Notes under the pieces: model-generated
The model's input: only the letters and a program-made list of their open reading frames with translations
Databases searched by the model: none
Told to the model about the DNA's origin: nothing
Shown here: piece by piece, positions 31,437 to 42,630 of the stretch
Numbering within the stretch: the stretch's first letter is position 1
Layout: each line of letters opens with the position of its first letter
Position numbers and translations under genes: made by a program
Assembly (NCBI RefSeq): GCF_000518305.1
Contig: NZ_JADI01000008.1
Location: 27,273-91,272 of the forward strand
Direction of reading: 5' to 3'
From: Mycoplasma imitans ATCC 51306
Lineage (GTDB): Bacteria; Bacillota_I; Bacilli_A; Mycoplasmatales; Mycoplasmoidaceae
DNA length: 64,000 nucleotides

Positions 31437-32075
31437 ATGAATAAAAAATACTTTGTTTTAGTCGATTCCAAAACATCACAATTAGATTATCCAATACCTA
31501 AAAATGTTGATAGTTTTATTCACTTTTTAGACATTCATGATAATGATTCGAATTTAAATATAAATGTTAACTTATCTGAAAATTCATCGGCAAAAGTTAT
31601 CATTTCTACTTTTGGAATTAATAAAAACAACAAAAAATATAATATTAGATTAAATCATTTATCCAACAACGCTAGAAGTGTATATCAAAACTATGTTGTT
31701 GCTGCAGATCATTCAAATGTTTCATCGACAATTACCAGTGTTATTAAAAACAAAACTCATCAAAATGATACAGTTCAAGAAATTAGAGGTGTTTTGTTAA
31801 GTGATGATGCTGTTGTTAAAGGTGAGCCCCAACTGATAATTGATGATAATAACGTTAAAGCTAAGCATGCTATGGCTGTGGGTAGATTAAATCAAAATCA
31901 TTTATTCTATTTGATGTCTAAGGGTGTTAAAAAAGCTGAAGCAGTTAAGTTAATTTTAATGGGTTATTTCATTAAAACTATTAGCATTATTGATAGTGAA
32001 GAAGAACGAACTAAAATGATTAAACAAATTGAAGATCTATTTTTAAAAGTTAATTATGAAAGTTCAATTAATTAG
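31437..32075 (+). CDS. sufD: SufD-like scaffold protein, short form
   Basis: 212 aa, half the size of usual SufD (about 420). Beta-rich SufBD core with TSVIKNKTHQNDTVQEIRGVLLSDDAVVKGEPQLIIDDNNVKAKHAMAVGRLNQNHLFYLMSKGV, the hallmark end of the family. The N-terminal helical domain is missing. Also identifiable by the shared C-terminal HLFYLMSKGVKK block that SufB repeats. It should pair with SufB and SufC. The short form may be normal in this lineage rather than a truncation, since the start is right after sufC (5-bp gap). Overlaps sufS by 20 bases. Confidence 0.8.
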   Translation: MNKKYFVLVDSKTSQLDYPIPKNVDSFIHFLDIHDNDSNLNINVNLSENSSAKVIISTFGINKNNKKYNIRLNHLSNNARSVYQNYVVAADHSNVSSTITSVIKNKTHQNDTVQEIRGVLLSDDAVVKGEPQLIIDDNNVKAKHAMAVGRLNQNHLFYLMSKGVKKAEAVKLILMGYFIKTISIIDSEEERTKMIKQIEDLFLKVNYESSIN

Positions 32076-33252
32076 AAAAAAGTTTAGTTGGTTCAATAAC
32101 AATAAGAATTGAATCTATTTTGATAATTCAGCTACTAGTTTAAAGCCAGACTTGGTCGTGAATGCTATTGGCGAATATTATCAAAATTGATCGTTAAATC
32201 CTCACAATAACAACACAAGTTTATCTAATAAATTAAATGATTTAATTTTTGAAACTAGAAAAAAAACAGCGCAATTTTTATCAGTTAATAGTGATGAAAT
32301 TATTTTTAATAGTTCAGCAACCGAAATTTTAAACTTATTTGCATTTGGTCTTCATGAATATTTAAAATCTGGTGATGAAATAATTGTTAATGAGTTAGAA
32401 CATGCAAGTAACTTAGTTAATTGATTGGAATTATCTAGAAGAAATAATCTTAAATTTACTTTAGTTAAATCTTTAGATGAAATTAAGGATAAAATTAGTA
32501 ATAAAACCAAAGTTATATCATTCTCGGGTCTTTCAAATATTTTTGGATATAAGGTAAATTATTTAGATTATGCTAAGCAAATTAAAACGTTAAATAAAAA
32601 TTGTTTAGTTTTTATTGACGCAACTCAACTTGCAGCGCAAGAACCAATTGCAATCAGCAAAGATATCGACGGTCTATGTTTTTCAGCTCATAAGATATTT
32701 GGACCTACAGGTCTTGGTATCGGATATATTAAAAAAGATTTACAAAAAATTCTTAATCCACTTAAATATGGCGGAGATATGTATTATGATTTTGATGTTG
32801 ATTCAAAAAATATTGAGCTTAAAAGTAACCCATTAAAATACGAAGCAGGAACAAACAATGTTGCTGCAATCTATGCATGATCTAAATCTTTAGATTTTAT
32901 TAATGAAATCTATAAAAATAATTTTAATGATTACAAAAATGAATTAGTTGCTTATTTTAAACAAAAAGTTAAACAACAAAAGAAATTAATTCTAATAAAT
33001 GAACAAGCTAATTTTCCAATATTTTTAGTGCAAATTCCAAATATTCATTCTCAGGATTTAGCTTGATATCTGTCTACTAAAAAGATTATTACAAGAGCGG
33101 GTTCATCTTGTGTACACTTATTAAAGAAATATCAAAAAGATGGTTACGTACGCGTTTCTTTATCAATCTATAATACAAAAGAAGAGATTGATTACTTTTT
33201 TAAAGTAATTGAAGAATTCAATCTAAAGGATATTTTAAATGAATTATTCTAA
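32056..33252 (+). CDS. sufS: Cysteine desulfurase SufS
   Basis: 398-aa PLP-dependent group II cysteine desulfurase. N-terminal YFDNSATSLKP, PLP Schiff-base Lys213 in CFSAHKIFGPTGLG, EAGTNNVAA helix start, and the active-site Cys352 in RAGSSCVHLL. It removes sulfur from cysteine and passes it to SufU. Slightly divergent from bacterial SufS in the N-terminal half, but all catalytic residues are visible. ATG 32056 lies inside sufD, and the 3' end overlaps sufU by 14 bases, so the three are translationally coupled. Confidence 0.94.
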
Positions 33253-33673
33253 TCCACTAATCAGAAGACAGATCATCATTGATTGTTATCAAAATCCCAA
33301 AAACTACATCAAAACACCTTTAAATGATCCAAACTATGAAGTTATTAAAATTAAATCAGATAGTTGTGCTGATCAGTTCGATATTTATTTATTAATTAAA
33401 GATGATATTTTAGTTGATCTAAAGTTTAGTGGAAGTGGTTGCATTATTTCTCAAACGACTTTTGATTTTTTATCAAAATACTTAATTAATAAGAAGATCG
33501 AAGAAGTAAAGAAACTATTATCAGCTTATCTAGAGTTTATTTTTAAGGATAAAAAAAACCCAATTTTAGCCGAAGAATTTGAAATTTTTTCATCAGTTAG
33601 CATGCAATCCAATCGGATTATTTGTGCAACGATTAATGCGAAAGCTTTAAATGAATATTTAAGTAAGGAGTAA
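33239..33673 (+). CDS. sufU: SufU sulfur-transfer/scaffold protein
   Basis: 144-aa IscU/SufU-fold protein. Conserved ligands Cys43 and Asp45 (SDSCADQ), Cys68 (GSGCIIS) and Cys129 (RIICATI) match the SufU set. The 20-residue insertion that sets SufU apart from IscU is represented between Cys68 and Cys129. In Firmicutes SufU is a zinc-bound sulfurtransferase activating SufS; the same is likely here. Very acidic/lysine-rich helix in the middle. Starts inside sufS. Confidence 0.93.
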   Translation: MNYSNPLIRRQIIIDCYQNPKNYIKTPLNDPNYEVIKIKSDSCADQFDIYLLIKDDILVDLKFSGSGCIISQTTFDFLSKYLINKKIEEVKKLLSAYLEFIFKDKKNPILAEEFEIFSSVSMQSNRIICATINAKALNEYLSKE

Positions 33674-33676
33674 ACC

Positions 33677-35077
33677 ATGCCAATATCAAAAAAAATATTA
33701 AATAAGAAATACCAATATGGTTTCTATGATAAAGATACTGCGATCTTTGAAACAAACAAAGGAATTTCTAGAGAGATTGTAAAAAAGATCTCAAAAGTAA
33801 AAAATGAACCAGAATGAATGTTAGATATCAGATTAAAAGCATTTGATACTTTTATGCAAATGCCAAATCCTAGTTGGGGCCCTGATCTCTCATTTATCGA
33901 TTATGATAATGCAGTAATGTACTCTAAGGCAGTTGATAATCCTCAATATAGTTGAGATCAAGTTCCTAAAAAGATTAAAAATACCTTTAAAAAACTAGGA
34001 ATTATGGAAGCTGAAGCTAAATTCTTAAATGGGGTATCAACTCAATATGACTCGCAAGCGGTTTATCATAGTATTGAAAAAGAATTAGCTGAAAATGGTG
34101 TGATTTTCACAGATACTGATACAGCACTACAAAAATACCCAGAATTAGTTAAAAAATATTTTGGAACAATTGTACCAACAAACGACAATAAATTTGCTGC
34201 ACTAAATACAGCTTTTTGATCTGGTGGATCTTTTGTTTATGTTCCAAAGGGTGTTGAGATTAAAAAACCGTTGCAAGCTTACTTCAGAATTAACGGTCGC
34301 AGAGTTGGGCAATTTGAAAGAACGATCATCATCCTTGAAGAAGGTGCTAAATGTCACTATGTTGAAGGATGTACGGCTCCGGTTTATTCAGAAGATAACC
34401 TGCATTGCGCTGTTGTAGAAGTGTTCTTACATAAAGATTCTGTGGGAAGATATACAACAATCCAAAACTGATCTGATAACGTTTTAAACTTAGTTACAAA
34501 ACGTTCGATCGTTTATGAAAATGCTAAGATGTCTTGAATTGACGGTAATATTGGTGCAAAGATTAATATGAAATATCCTTCATCAATATTAGCGGGTCAA
34601 TATGCTTCAAGTGACTGTATTTCAATTGCTGTTGCTAATAAAGGAATTATCCAAGACGCAGGAGCTAAAATGATTCATTTAGCCCCTTATACTAAATCTA
34701 GAATTGTTTCTAAATCAGTTTCATTCAATGGTGGTGATACATGTTATCGTGGATTAGTTAAAATCGATAAAAATGCACATTATTCAACTTCAAAGGTTGA
34801 GTGTGACACATTATTAATCGACAACATTTCAAGAACTGATACATTACCTACTGAGATTATCAAAAACAAATATTCATCACTAGAACATGAAGCTAAGGTT
34901 TCAAACATTAGCGAAGAACAATTGTTCTATATGATGTCTAAAGGAATACCTAAAGACGTAGCAGAAAACCTTATTGTTTTGGGATTCATAGAACCATTTA
35001 CTAAAGAGCTTCCGATGGAATATGCGATTGAATTAAATCGTTTAATTACAATGGATATGGAAGGAAGTGTAGGTTAA
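33677..35077 (+). CDS. sufB: Fe-S cluster assembly scaffold SufB
   Basis: 466 aa, normal SufB length. Shows [69 protein letters not shown] and the terminal [25 protein letters not shown]. Strong SD (AAGGAG) 7 bases before ATG 33677. Forms SufBC2D with SufC and the short SufD. Three TGA Trp codons. Last suf gene; the next gene starts 36 bp on. Confidence 0.96.
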
Positions 35078-35112
35078 TCGTTTATAATTAATTAGTTAAA
35101 ACAAACTAGTTT

Positions 35113-36225
35113 ATGCGGCCTTTTGTAGAGTCAAATTATTATGAATTATTAGGTGTTAGCGAAGATGCTTCTAAAGATGATATTAAAAGAGCCTTTAGAC
35201 GCCTAGCTAGAGAATATCACCCTGATGTTAATAAAGCTCCTGATGCTGAAGCAAAGTTCAAGGAGATTAACAAGGCATATTCTATTTTAAGTAATGAAAC
35301 AACTAGATTTGATTTTGATCGCAGACTTAAACAAAGAAGAGCAAGAGCTGCAACTTATAACAATAGCCCGTTCTTTAATCAAAAAACGCAGAATCAAAAC
35401 TATTATGAGATCTTAAAAGTAAATGCGAATGATTCACTTGAAAAGATAACGATTCAATACAAAATGATGCGGTTGCAATACTCAACAGTATTTGCTAAAG
35501 ATGCTCAATCAGCTGAAATGAGCCGCAAGATTGAACGAGCTTATGAAGTTTTAAGCAACCCTTCAAGAAGAGTTCGTTATGATCAGTACTTAAAACAATC
35601 AAACCCAGCTATGATGAGCTTTGAGGTTTGATGTGCTAAGAATCCCGAAGATCCATCAGTTAAGAAAAAAGCACCGCCACCACCATTCCGAGAGGATAAG
35701 AAAACCAAACAAAAAGCTGAAAAACAAGCAGAAACTAATCAAGAAACTGAACAAGTCAAGGTTAAAAAAGAGAAAAAAGTTAAAGAAGTAAGAAAAGTTG
35801 ATCCAGATCAATTATTTCCTAAACGCTGAAATAACAGTGCTTGGATGATTAAAACTACAACTAACATCCAATTAGTATTAAGCTACATCATGATTGTTTG
35901 TTTAATTGTGAGCCTGATCTTTGTTTTCTTACAAAACAACTCGGCATTAGTTGATGCTTACAACATTATTAGTATTGGTTGATTCCCATTTGTTTGAGTT
36001 TTATTTGGCATCATAACGATCTTAAGCTTTTTAAATATTTATTTATCAAACGATTTTATTAATACTAATAGCGAGTTTAAAAAGGTTAAGTTCATTTGAA
36101 TTATTACGGCTGTATTATTCCTTAGTGTTTTCTATGCTTCTTACTTAACTAAGAAAGCAATTGAATCTCAAGAAGTAAGCGAAAAACGCGCAAACAAAAA
36201 AGGAGCTTCAAATAATTCGTTATAA
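35113..36225 (+). CDS. Membrane-anchored protein with two J domains (one degenerate)
   Basis: 370 aa. J domain 1 (about residues 8-70) with intact HPD at 36-38 (REYHPDVN). A second J-like unit (about 100-160, [16 protein letters not shown] ... [18 protein letters not shown]) has the fold pattern but no HPD. Then a Lys/Glu/Pro-rich linker, and a C-terminal membrane part with three hydrophobic helices (about 255-275, 290-315, 333-350). No Gly/Phe or zinc-finger region, so it is a type III J protein recruiting DnaK at the membrane. It is adjacent to gpsA and another J protein. Confidence 0.85.
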
Positions 36226-36274
36226 ACTTTTCTAAATTGTTAATATAATCAATATAGATGAAAGTAAGTTTATA

Positions 36275-37264
36275 ATGGAAACTAAAGTTGGTATCTTAGG
36301 TACTGGAGCATGAGGAACTGCTCTAGCAAATATTTTGTTAAAAAATGGTCACATTGTTAAGATGTGAGGAATTGATGAAGATGAGATTGATAACCTTAAA
36401 AAAGGTTATAACAATCGTTATTTTGGTAATAAAAAATTATTTAAAGCACCCGATTTAGTATCAAGTGATTTATCACAAGTAGTTGATGGGTGTGATTATT
36501 TATTGTTAGCAATTCCATCAAAGTTTTTTAATGATGTTTTAGCTAAGTTAGCTAACGTTTTAAAAGATCGTAAAGTACATCTAATAAATGTTGCTAAAGG
36601 AATGGAAGCTAATACTAAGCAGTTTTGATCTGAAGTGATTAAGCGGGCGTTTAGTAAGAATCTATTATCATTAACATCATTACTAGGACCTTCGTTTGCG
36701 ACAGAGGTATTTGATAACCACCCAACTGTGATTAATGCTGTATCTGATGATATGATCAGTTGTCATAAAGTGGCTAAATTATTTAACAACGAAACTTTTG
36801 AATTAGTTCCGTTTGATAACGAACTATCAGCACAGTTGTTTGCAGCAATCAAAAACGTTTGTGCGATTGGTACAGGAATTATTTTTGAACAAACTACTTC
36901 AGCTAACACCAGATCAGCAATTCTAACCAAACTATTTAATGAAATGGATAGTATGTATCAAAGTTTAGCAAAAGATAAATACCGACCAAAAGATTGCACC
37001 CAGCTAAGTGGGATTGGAGATTTCATTCTTACTTGTACAAACGAACAATCACGTAACTTTAGTTTTGGTAAATTAGTTGCTAAATTTGGAATTAAAAACG
37101 CTCTTGAAAAAAACATCAATACCGTTGAAGGATATATTGCGGCTAAAACGATGTATGAGATCATTAAAGCTAATAATTTAGATCTAAAATTACTAATAAC
37201 AATTTATCAGATTTTATATGAAGACTTAGATGAATCTGTGTTAATTAAAAAGTTGATCAACTAA
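36275..37264 (+). CDS. gpsA: Glycerol-3-phosphate dehydrogenase (NAD(P)+)
   Basis: 329 aa. N-terminal Rossmann motif VGILGTGAWGTALANILL (GxGxxG, Trp from TGA). NVAKGMEA, LLGPSFATEV and IKNVCAIGTGII hold the substrate and catalytic Lys positions (Lys in AIKNVCAIGTG). C-terminal helical substrate domain ends SVLIKKLIN. Interconverts dihydroxyacetone phosphate and glycerol-3-phosphate for lipid synthesis. Sits between two J-domain genes, 3 bp before the second. Confidence 0.95.
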
Positions 37265-37267
37265 TTT

Positions 37268-38173
37268 ATGGATGACAAACAACAATCAATCAAACAAAAT
37301 GCAATTGCTTATTTTGATGATTACGAAGTAGCTAAAAATGAAAATAATCGATCAATTCCATTAAAAGCAATCAAATTAGATGAATTTTATCGAAATTTAG
37401 TTAAGGATATTTCTTTATCCCAAACTACATCGCTTTATCATATCGAAGATCTGCTTCATAGTCAATATCCTAATTCAAACTATCAACCAAATCATTATAG
37501 AAGCGCTTTAGAACAAGAAGAAGCTTATTACGAAAAAAGAACTGAAGCATTCTATAATGATTTTCATAATAGTTATTATAGTCGCTATACTAATTCTTTT
37601 TTATTCGATGATTCACTATATAACTATCATTATCAACATTCAAAAATAAATAACAAACATGTTGATGTTTTTAGTGATGGTCGTGAAAGGTTATTCTCTG
37701 ATAGTGTAATTGATCCTAGACGTGCCGAGAAAACTGCTGAGTTTCAAATTGAAGATTTCATTCAGTGAGCAGCTGATAAAAAACAAGAACGTAAGAAAGC
37801 TAAAGAAGCCAAGAAGAAGCAAAAAGAGTCTAAGAAGCGCAAGCAAGCTGAAGAGTATGCTTGGTATGAAAAAGTGATGACTGAAGATACTCAAGCATTC
37901 CAAGAAAGTTTTGGTTTTGATTTCAATAGTGTTGATTGAGACAATGTTGATTTTAATACGACATTTAATCTTGGACCTAATAATGAACAAGAGATTGAAG
38001 AAGCATACTCTATCCTTGGTGTAAGCAAAAGTGACTCGAGTGATGATATTAAATCTGCTTATCGCAAGTTAGCTAAAAAATATCATCCTGATCTTAATAA
38101 AGACCCTCAAGCAGAAGAGATGTTTAAAAAGATCAACCATGCATACGAAGTTCTTAATGAATACGTCTTGTAG
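37268..38173 (+). CDS. J-domain protein with C-terminal J domain
   Basis: 301 aa. Unlike classical DnaJ the J domain is C-terminal (about residues 240-300): [35 protein letters not shown] with intact HPD. The N-terminal part (1-165) is Tyr/Asn/His-rich and of unknown fold; a long Lys/Glu charged helix (about 168-200) follows. No TM. Known mycoplasma relatives include the M. pneumoniae cytadherence-linked J proteins (P200/TopJ-type), but no specific match is claimed. Likely a DnaK co-chaperone for a particular client. ATG 37268 follows the gpsA stop by 3 bases. Confidence 0.8.
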
Positions 38174-38478
38174 AAGTAATTCTGTTTAATAAACAACCAA
38201 TAAATTAAATAGAATATTTTGTTAGTTAAAAATTTTTTTAAATGAAAAATCTTTTTAGCCTTAACAAAATATTTTTTGTATAATTGAATTGAATTTATGT
38301 TGGAATTTTAAGCTTTTTTCTTAAGATTAAAATAATTAAGTTCACAGTAAATTTTTAGATTTCATAACGAAAATATTTAAATTTTAAGGTTTGAAAAACT
38401 TTAGAAATTACGATTTTTTTATATATTTGAACAATTAATCGTTATTGTTATTTAATTAGCTTTTACAGGAAGAAACTT
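38174..38478. other. Intergenic region upstream of ABC exporter
   Basis: 305 bp, very AT-rich. No ORF, repeat or hairpin of note; presumably holds the promoter of the ABC exporter genes. SD AGGAAG lies 12 bases before ATG 38482. Confidence 0.5.
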
Positions 38479-38481
38479 TTG

Positions 38482-39498
38482 ATGACAAATTTAGAAAATA
38501 ACGAAGTTATTCTTAAGATAACCAATCTTAACAAAACTTTTGACAAGAACAAAAAGAACAGCAGCAAAAAGGCGTTAAACAATCTTAGTTTTAAAGTTTA
38601 TAGAAAGCAGTTTTATGGGTTTTTAGGAATCAATGGTGCTGGAAAAACAACAACCTTAAATATCATTATGGGACTTTTATCAAAAGATTCGGGTTCTATT
38701 GAGTTATTTGGTGAAGAAGTTAAGGGTGATTTTACCAAAATAAGAAATAATATTGGCATTGTCTTTCAAAACTCAATCTTAGATAAGAATCTAACGGTTT
38801 ATGAAAACTTATACTCAAGATTATCTTTATACAAAAATGAGTTTAAAAACAAAACTACCAAAGAAGTTGTTGATGATATGGTGTCTAACTTTAAGCTTGA
38901 TGATATTATTTCAAGAAAATATGGTAGTTTGTCTGGTGGTCAAAGAAGAAGAGTCGATATTGCTAGAGCGTTAGCACACAATCCTTCAATCTTATTTTTA
39001 GATGAACCAACAACAGGACTAGATCCAATCTCACGCAGAATGGTATGAGATATTTTAGAAAAATTAAGAATTGAACGAGGGTTAACAATTATTTTAACCA
39101 CGCACTATATGGATGAAGCTGACGGTTGTGATTATACGATCGTAATTAAGCAAGGCAAGAAGCTAGCAGAAGGTACTCCAGCCGAACTTAAAACTAAATA
39201 TGCTAAATCGTGATTATTAGTTCAAGATAAATCTGATCATTCAATAAGAAAACTAATTGAATCAAAAAACCTAACTTATGAAGTTAAGGGTGGTTATTTA
39301 AGAGTCGCTTTTGATTCATATAATCAAGCCCATCAATTTACTGAAGAAAATATCGGTAAATTTGATAATTTTGAACTAATAAAAGGTAATATGGAAGATG
39401 TTTTTATTAATCTAACAAATGAAGAAAATAAAAAGCATCCAGAACAAGTTTTTCAACACGAACAAAAGCACTGATGAAAGTTAGGGAGATCTAAATAA
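38482..39498 (+). CDS. ABC-2 exporter ATP-binding protein
   Basis: 338 aa. Walker A GINGAGKTTT (about residues 50-59), Q-loop IVFQNS, signature SLSGGQRRRVDIARAL, Walker B ILFLDEPTTGLDP, switch TTHYMDEAD. C-terminal extension (about 230-338) typical of daunorubicin/CcmA-type exporter ATPases. ATG 38482 preferred over TTG 38479. Stop overlaps the permease ATG as TAATG. Substrate unknown; drug, lipid or peptide export are possible. Confidence 0.93.
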
Positions 39499-40604
39499 TG
39501 ATACGAGCAAAAACAACTTTTGGTAGTCTTCTAATTAGAAACATCAAGTTATTCTTAAGAAATAAAACAAGATTTTTCTTCATCCTATTAGGTCCAGTGA
39601 TTACTTTATTAGTATTCATTTTGATTATTAAAAGAAATAGCTTTGACCCTGGCGGTCGAGCGGTATCTTTTTTAACTTTAAGTTCATTACCAATCGAATC
39701 ACAAAAATCGCTAAGAGATCTTGGTGCAATTGAATTGGTATACACAACACAATTTACAACTGAAGTTTCCAACTATATCTTTAACGGAACGTTGTTATCG
39801 GGATTAATCTCAATCACAGCGCTAACAACAGCAGTACAACTATCACAAAATATTGTTCAAGATCGTGAAGAACGCATTTTAGAAGACTTCTTTATTACCC
39901 CAACTAAAACTACAACTGTAAGATTGTCTTATGTAGTATTTAACATCTTATTTAATTTACTAATAACTTTATCAGCACTATTATTTATCTACATATACAT
40001 TGTTGCAAGATTTCCTACATCACCATTTTCAAAACCGCAAACAATATTAGCAACAATTGGTGTAACGATCTTAATCTGTTTAATCAACTCAATTTTCTTT
40101 GTATTTATCTTTTCTTACATTAAGAAATTATCAATTTTCCTAGTATTAACTGCAATGTTATCATCTGCTGGTGGTTTTTTAATCGGCGGTTATTTTCCAA
40201 TTTCATTATTGCCAAAAGGTTTAAGTGCAGCAATCTCATTAATTCCACAGACAGAAGCTAGCATTCTGTTAAACAATGTATCGCTTGATCACGATATCAT
40301 TACATCTAGTGTGAACACATTAACTGCTGAAAATGTTAGTGTAACTCTAAGTAATAATGATGAAAAAACATTACTAATGTTTTTTATGGATAATGCTCAT
40401 ATGCAAAAAGAACAAGCGTTGCAAACAGCAAATGAGATTGTAGAAAAATTAACTGATGGCATTAATAGCGGGATTAGAAATTATGCTAAAACAACATTAG
40501 TTGGACAAGATGTTAAACCTTATGTTTCAGCTATTTACATTGTTGCAATGTTAGGTTTATTTATGTTCTTGTTATACGCAGTGAAATATTCTAGAAAACG
40601 GTAG
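39498..40604 (+). CDS. ABC-2 type exporter permease
   Basis: 368 aa. First TM near residues 25-42 (FFFILLGPVITLLVFIL), large extracellular loop, then five TM helices (about 95-115, 135-165, 180-205, 215-240, 340-362), the usual ABC-2 layout. The second extracellular loop (about 255-335) is large. Overlaps the ATPase gene by 1 base and is presumed to form the export channel with it. Followed by a strong hairpin terminator. Confidence 0.9.
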   Translation: MIRAKTTFGSLLIRNIKLFLRNKTRFFFILLGPVITLLVFILIIKRNSFDPGGRAVSFLTLSSLPIESQKSLRDLGAIELVYTTQFTTEVSNYIFNGTLLSGLISITALTTAVQLSQNIVQDREERILEDFFITPTKTTTVRLSYVVFNILFNLLITLSALLFIYIYIVARFPTSPFSKPQTILATIGVTILICLINSIFFVFIFSYIKKLSIFLVLTAMLSSAGGFLIGGYFPISLLPKGLSAAISLIPQTEASILLNNVSLDHDIITSSVNTLTAENVSVTLSNNDEKTLLMFFMDNAHMQKEQALQTANEIVEKLTDGINSGIRNYAKTTLVGQDVKPYVSAIYIVAMLGLFMFLLYAVKYSRKR

Positions 40605-40646
40605 TATTAAATTTTTATATTTGTATAAATACATAATATTTAAGTT

Positions 40647-40694
40647 AAAAATGGATGGAAGATTTGAATAGAAATTTTAATCTTCCGTCCATTT
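40647..40694. terminator. Terminator after ABC exporter operon
   Basis: Long stem AAAATGGATGGAAGATT / AATCTTCCGTCCATTTT with one T:G mismatch, ending in TTTT on the plus strand. Confidence 0.7.
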
Positions 40695-40731
40695 TAATTA
40701 ATTAAACGTTGTGTTAATTTGTATAAAAAAA

Positions 40732-40755
40732 TAACACATCCAAATGGATGTGTTA
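40732..40755 (-). terminator. Terminator of osmC-like gene
   Basis: On the minus strand TAACACATCC-ATTT-GGATGTGTTA followed by seven T; 22 bases past the osmC stop. Confidence 0.85.
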
Positions 40756-40776
40756 GATAAACATTTTAATTATGAA

Positions 40777-41214
40777 TTAGTGAGGTAGTTCGATGCCGTT
40801 AACTTTTAATCAAAGAATTTGAGATGGCTTAGCAAATTTAGAATATGGGCAAGTTTCGTGAGATAACTTCATTAATTCTTTAGCTTTAGCTTCTGGAAGG
40901 TCAACTGTTAGTGAGATTCCTACTCTTAGTTCAAAAGCCATTGGTTCGTCTTGTGCGTGTAATTGAACAGTTACTTCAATTGGAGCTTCTTTAAATTCAA
41001 CACCTAATTTTTTAGAAACAGCAAAAACAGCTTGAGAAAAACAACTTGCGTATCCAGCAGCAAATAATTGTTCAGGGTTGAATCTATCAGTGTGAGTACC
41101 ACCCATAGCTTTAGGGAAACCTAAATTTAATGATAATTGTCCGTCAGTTGTTTTAACTAAACCTTCTCTACCAGCTTTAGCAACTGCAGCAGTTTCGTAA
41201 ACTTTTTTAAACAT
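40777..41214 (-). CDS. OsmC/Ohr-family thiol peroxidase
   Basis: 145 aa. Peroxidatic and resolving Cys pair at Cys58 (YASCFSQA) and Cys122 (HETCPYSK); Arg17 near the N-terminus (GREGLV) and the PEQLFAAGYASCF helix are family hallmarks. Forms dimers that reduce organic hydroperoxides in the cytosol. Similar to Ohr-type (length about 140). TGA Trp at 40810. Alone between an exporter and ffh, with its own terminator. Confidence 0.92.
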
Positions 41215-41287
41215 GAAAATCCTTTCGTTAATTTATTTATAAATAAATTATAAAGGAGTATTTTAAATAAACCTTTTTAAAGCATTT

Positions 41288-42625
41288 CTAAAATAAAGAA
41301 CCAAACGGATTCTTGTTAGATTTCAACATTCTACCCATTTCTTCCATCTTGCTTGAAGCGTTTTGTCAGTCTTTTAATAACTTATTTAACTCTTCAACTT
41401 TTCTCCCAGACCCTTTAACAATTCTAGCTTTTCTTGCGGGATTTTTTATTAATAATTTAGGGTTTCTGCGTTCTTTTAATGTCATTGAAGACATTAAGAT
41501 TTTTCATATATGAATCTTTTGCGTTGCTTCTTCAACTTTATCTTCACTAATTTTATTAGCAAACCCTGGTAACATTTTTACTAATGAACTCAACCCGCCC
41601 ATCTTAGCTATTGATTGAGTTTGTTGCAATAAATCTTCTAGATCCATTCGACCTGAAAGCATTTTTTCAAATGCTTTCATTGTTGATTTTTCATCATAAA
41701 CTTCTTGAGCTTTTTCAGCCAATGTCATTACGTCACCAAACCCTAAGATTCGATCCGCAATTCTTTCAGGATAAAATAATTCAATAGCATCAAGTTTTTC
41801 ACCACTAGTTGAAAACTTAATTGGAACATTTAAGATTGATCTTAATGATAATGCAGCACCAGCTCTAGCATCACTGTCTAGTTTGGTAATAATAATTCCG
41901 CTTAATTTTAAGTAGTTATTAAATTCTGTGGCAATATTAATGATTTCTTGACCAGATAGACCATCAACAACTAAGATGATTTCATCAGGATCAACTGCGT
42001 TGCGAATATTAACTAATTCGTTCATTAATTCGACATTAGTTTGTAATCGACCAGCAGTATCATAAATAATAAGATCGCAATTCTTTTCTTTAGCAACTTC
42101 TAATGAGTTTCTTGCAGTTTTAACTGGATCAGTTAAGCCTTCGTTATAAAAGGGCATATTAATCTGATTAGCTAAAGTATTAAGTTGATCAATCGCTGCT
42201 GGTCGATATACATCAAGACCAACTAATAAACTGTTTTTTTGTTTTTGTTTATTTAAGAATTTAGCTAATTTAGCAACAGTTGTAGTTTTACCAGAACCTT
42301 GTAGCCCAACTAACATAATCTTGGCTAATTTCTTATCAACCTTTAGTGGTTGTTGATCTTTACCTAAAATATCAAGCAATTCATCTTTAATGATTTTTAA
42401 GAAATAAGCTTGAACATCAGTACTACGATCAACCGCTTGACCAATTGTTTTTTCTTTAATAGCTTTAATAAACGTTTTAACGACATTAATATTTACGTCG
42501 GCATCTAATAAAGCTATGCGAATTTCGCGTAATACTTCAGTAAGATCTTCTTCTTTAATCGTTTGATTGATCAGTCTTTTTTTTAACGACTTAGTAACAA
42601 TCGATGAAATCATTGATTTGAACAT
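41288..42625 (-). CDS. ffh: Signal recognition particle protein Ffh
   Basis: 445 aa. N domain (1-85), G domain with GLQGSGKT (107-114), DVYRPAA, DTAGR, TKLD and GGG-like closing, then the Met-rich M domain (about 300-445) that binds signal peptides and 4.5S RNA. ATG 42625 with AAAGG 9 bases upstream is preferred over TTG 42643. It follows tyrS by 5 bases. C-terminus GRMLKSNKNPFGSLF. Confidence 0.96.
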
Positions 42626-42630
42626 ATTAA

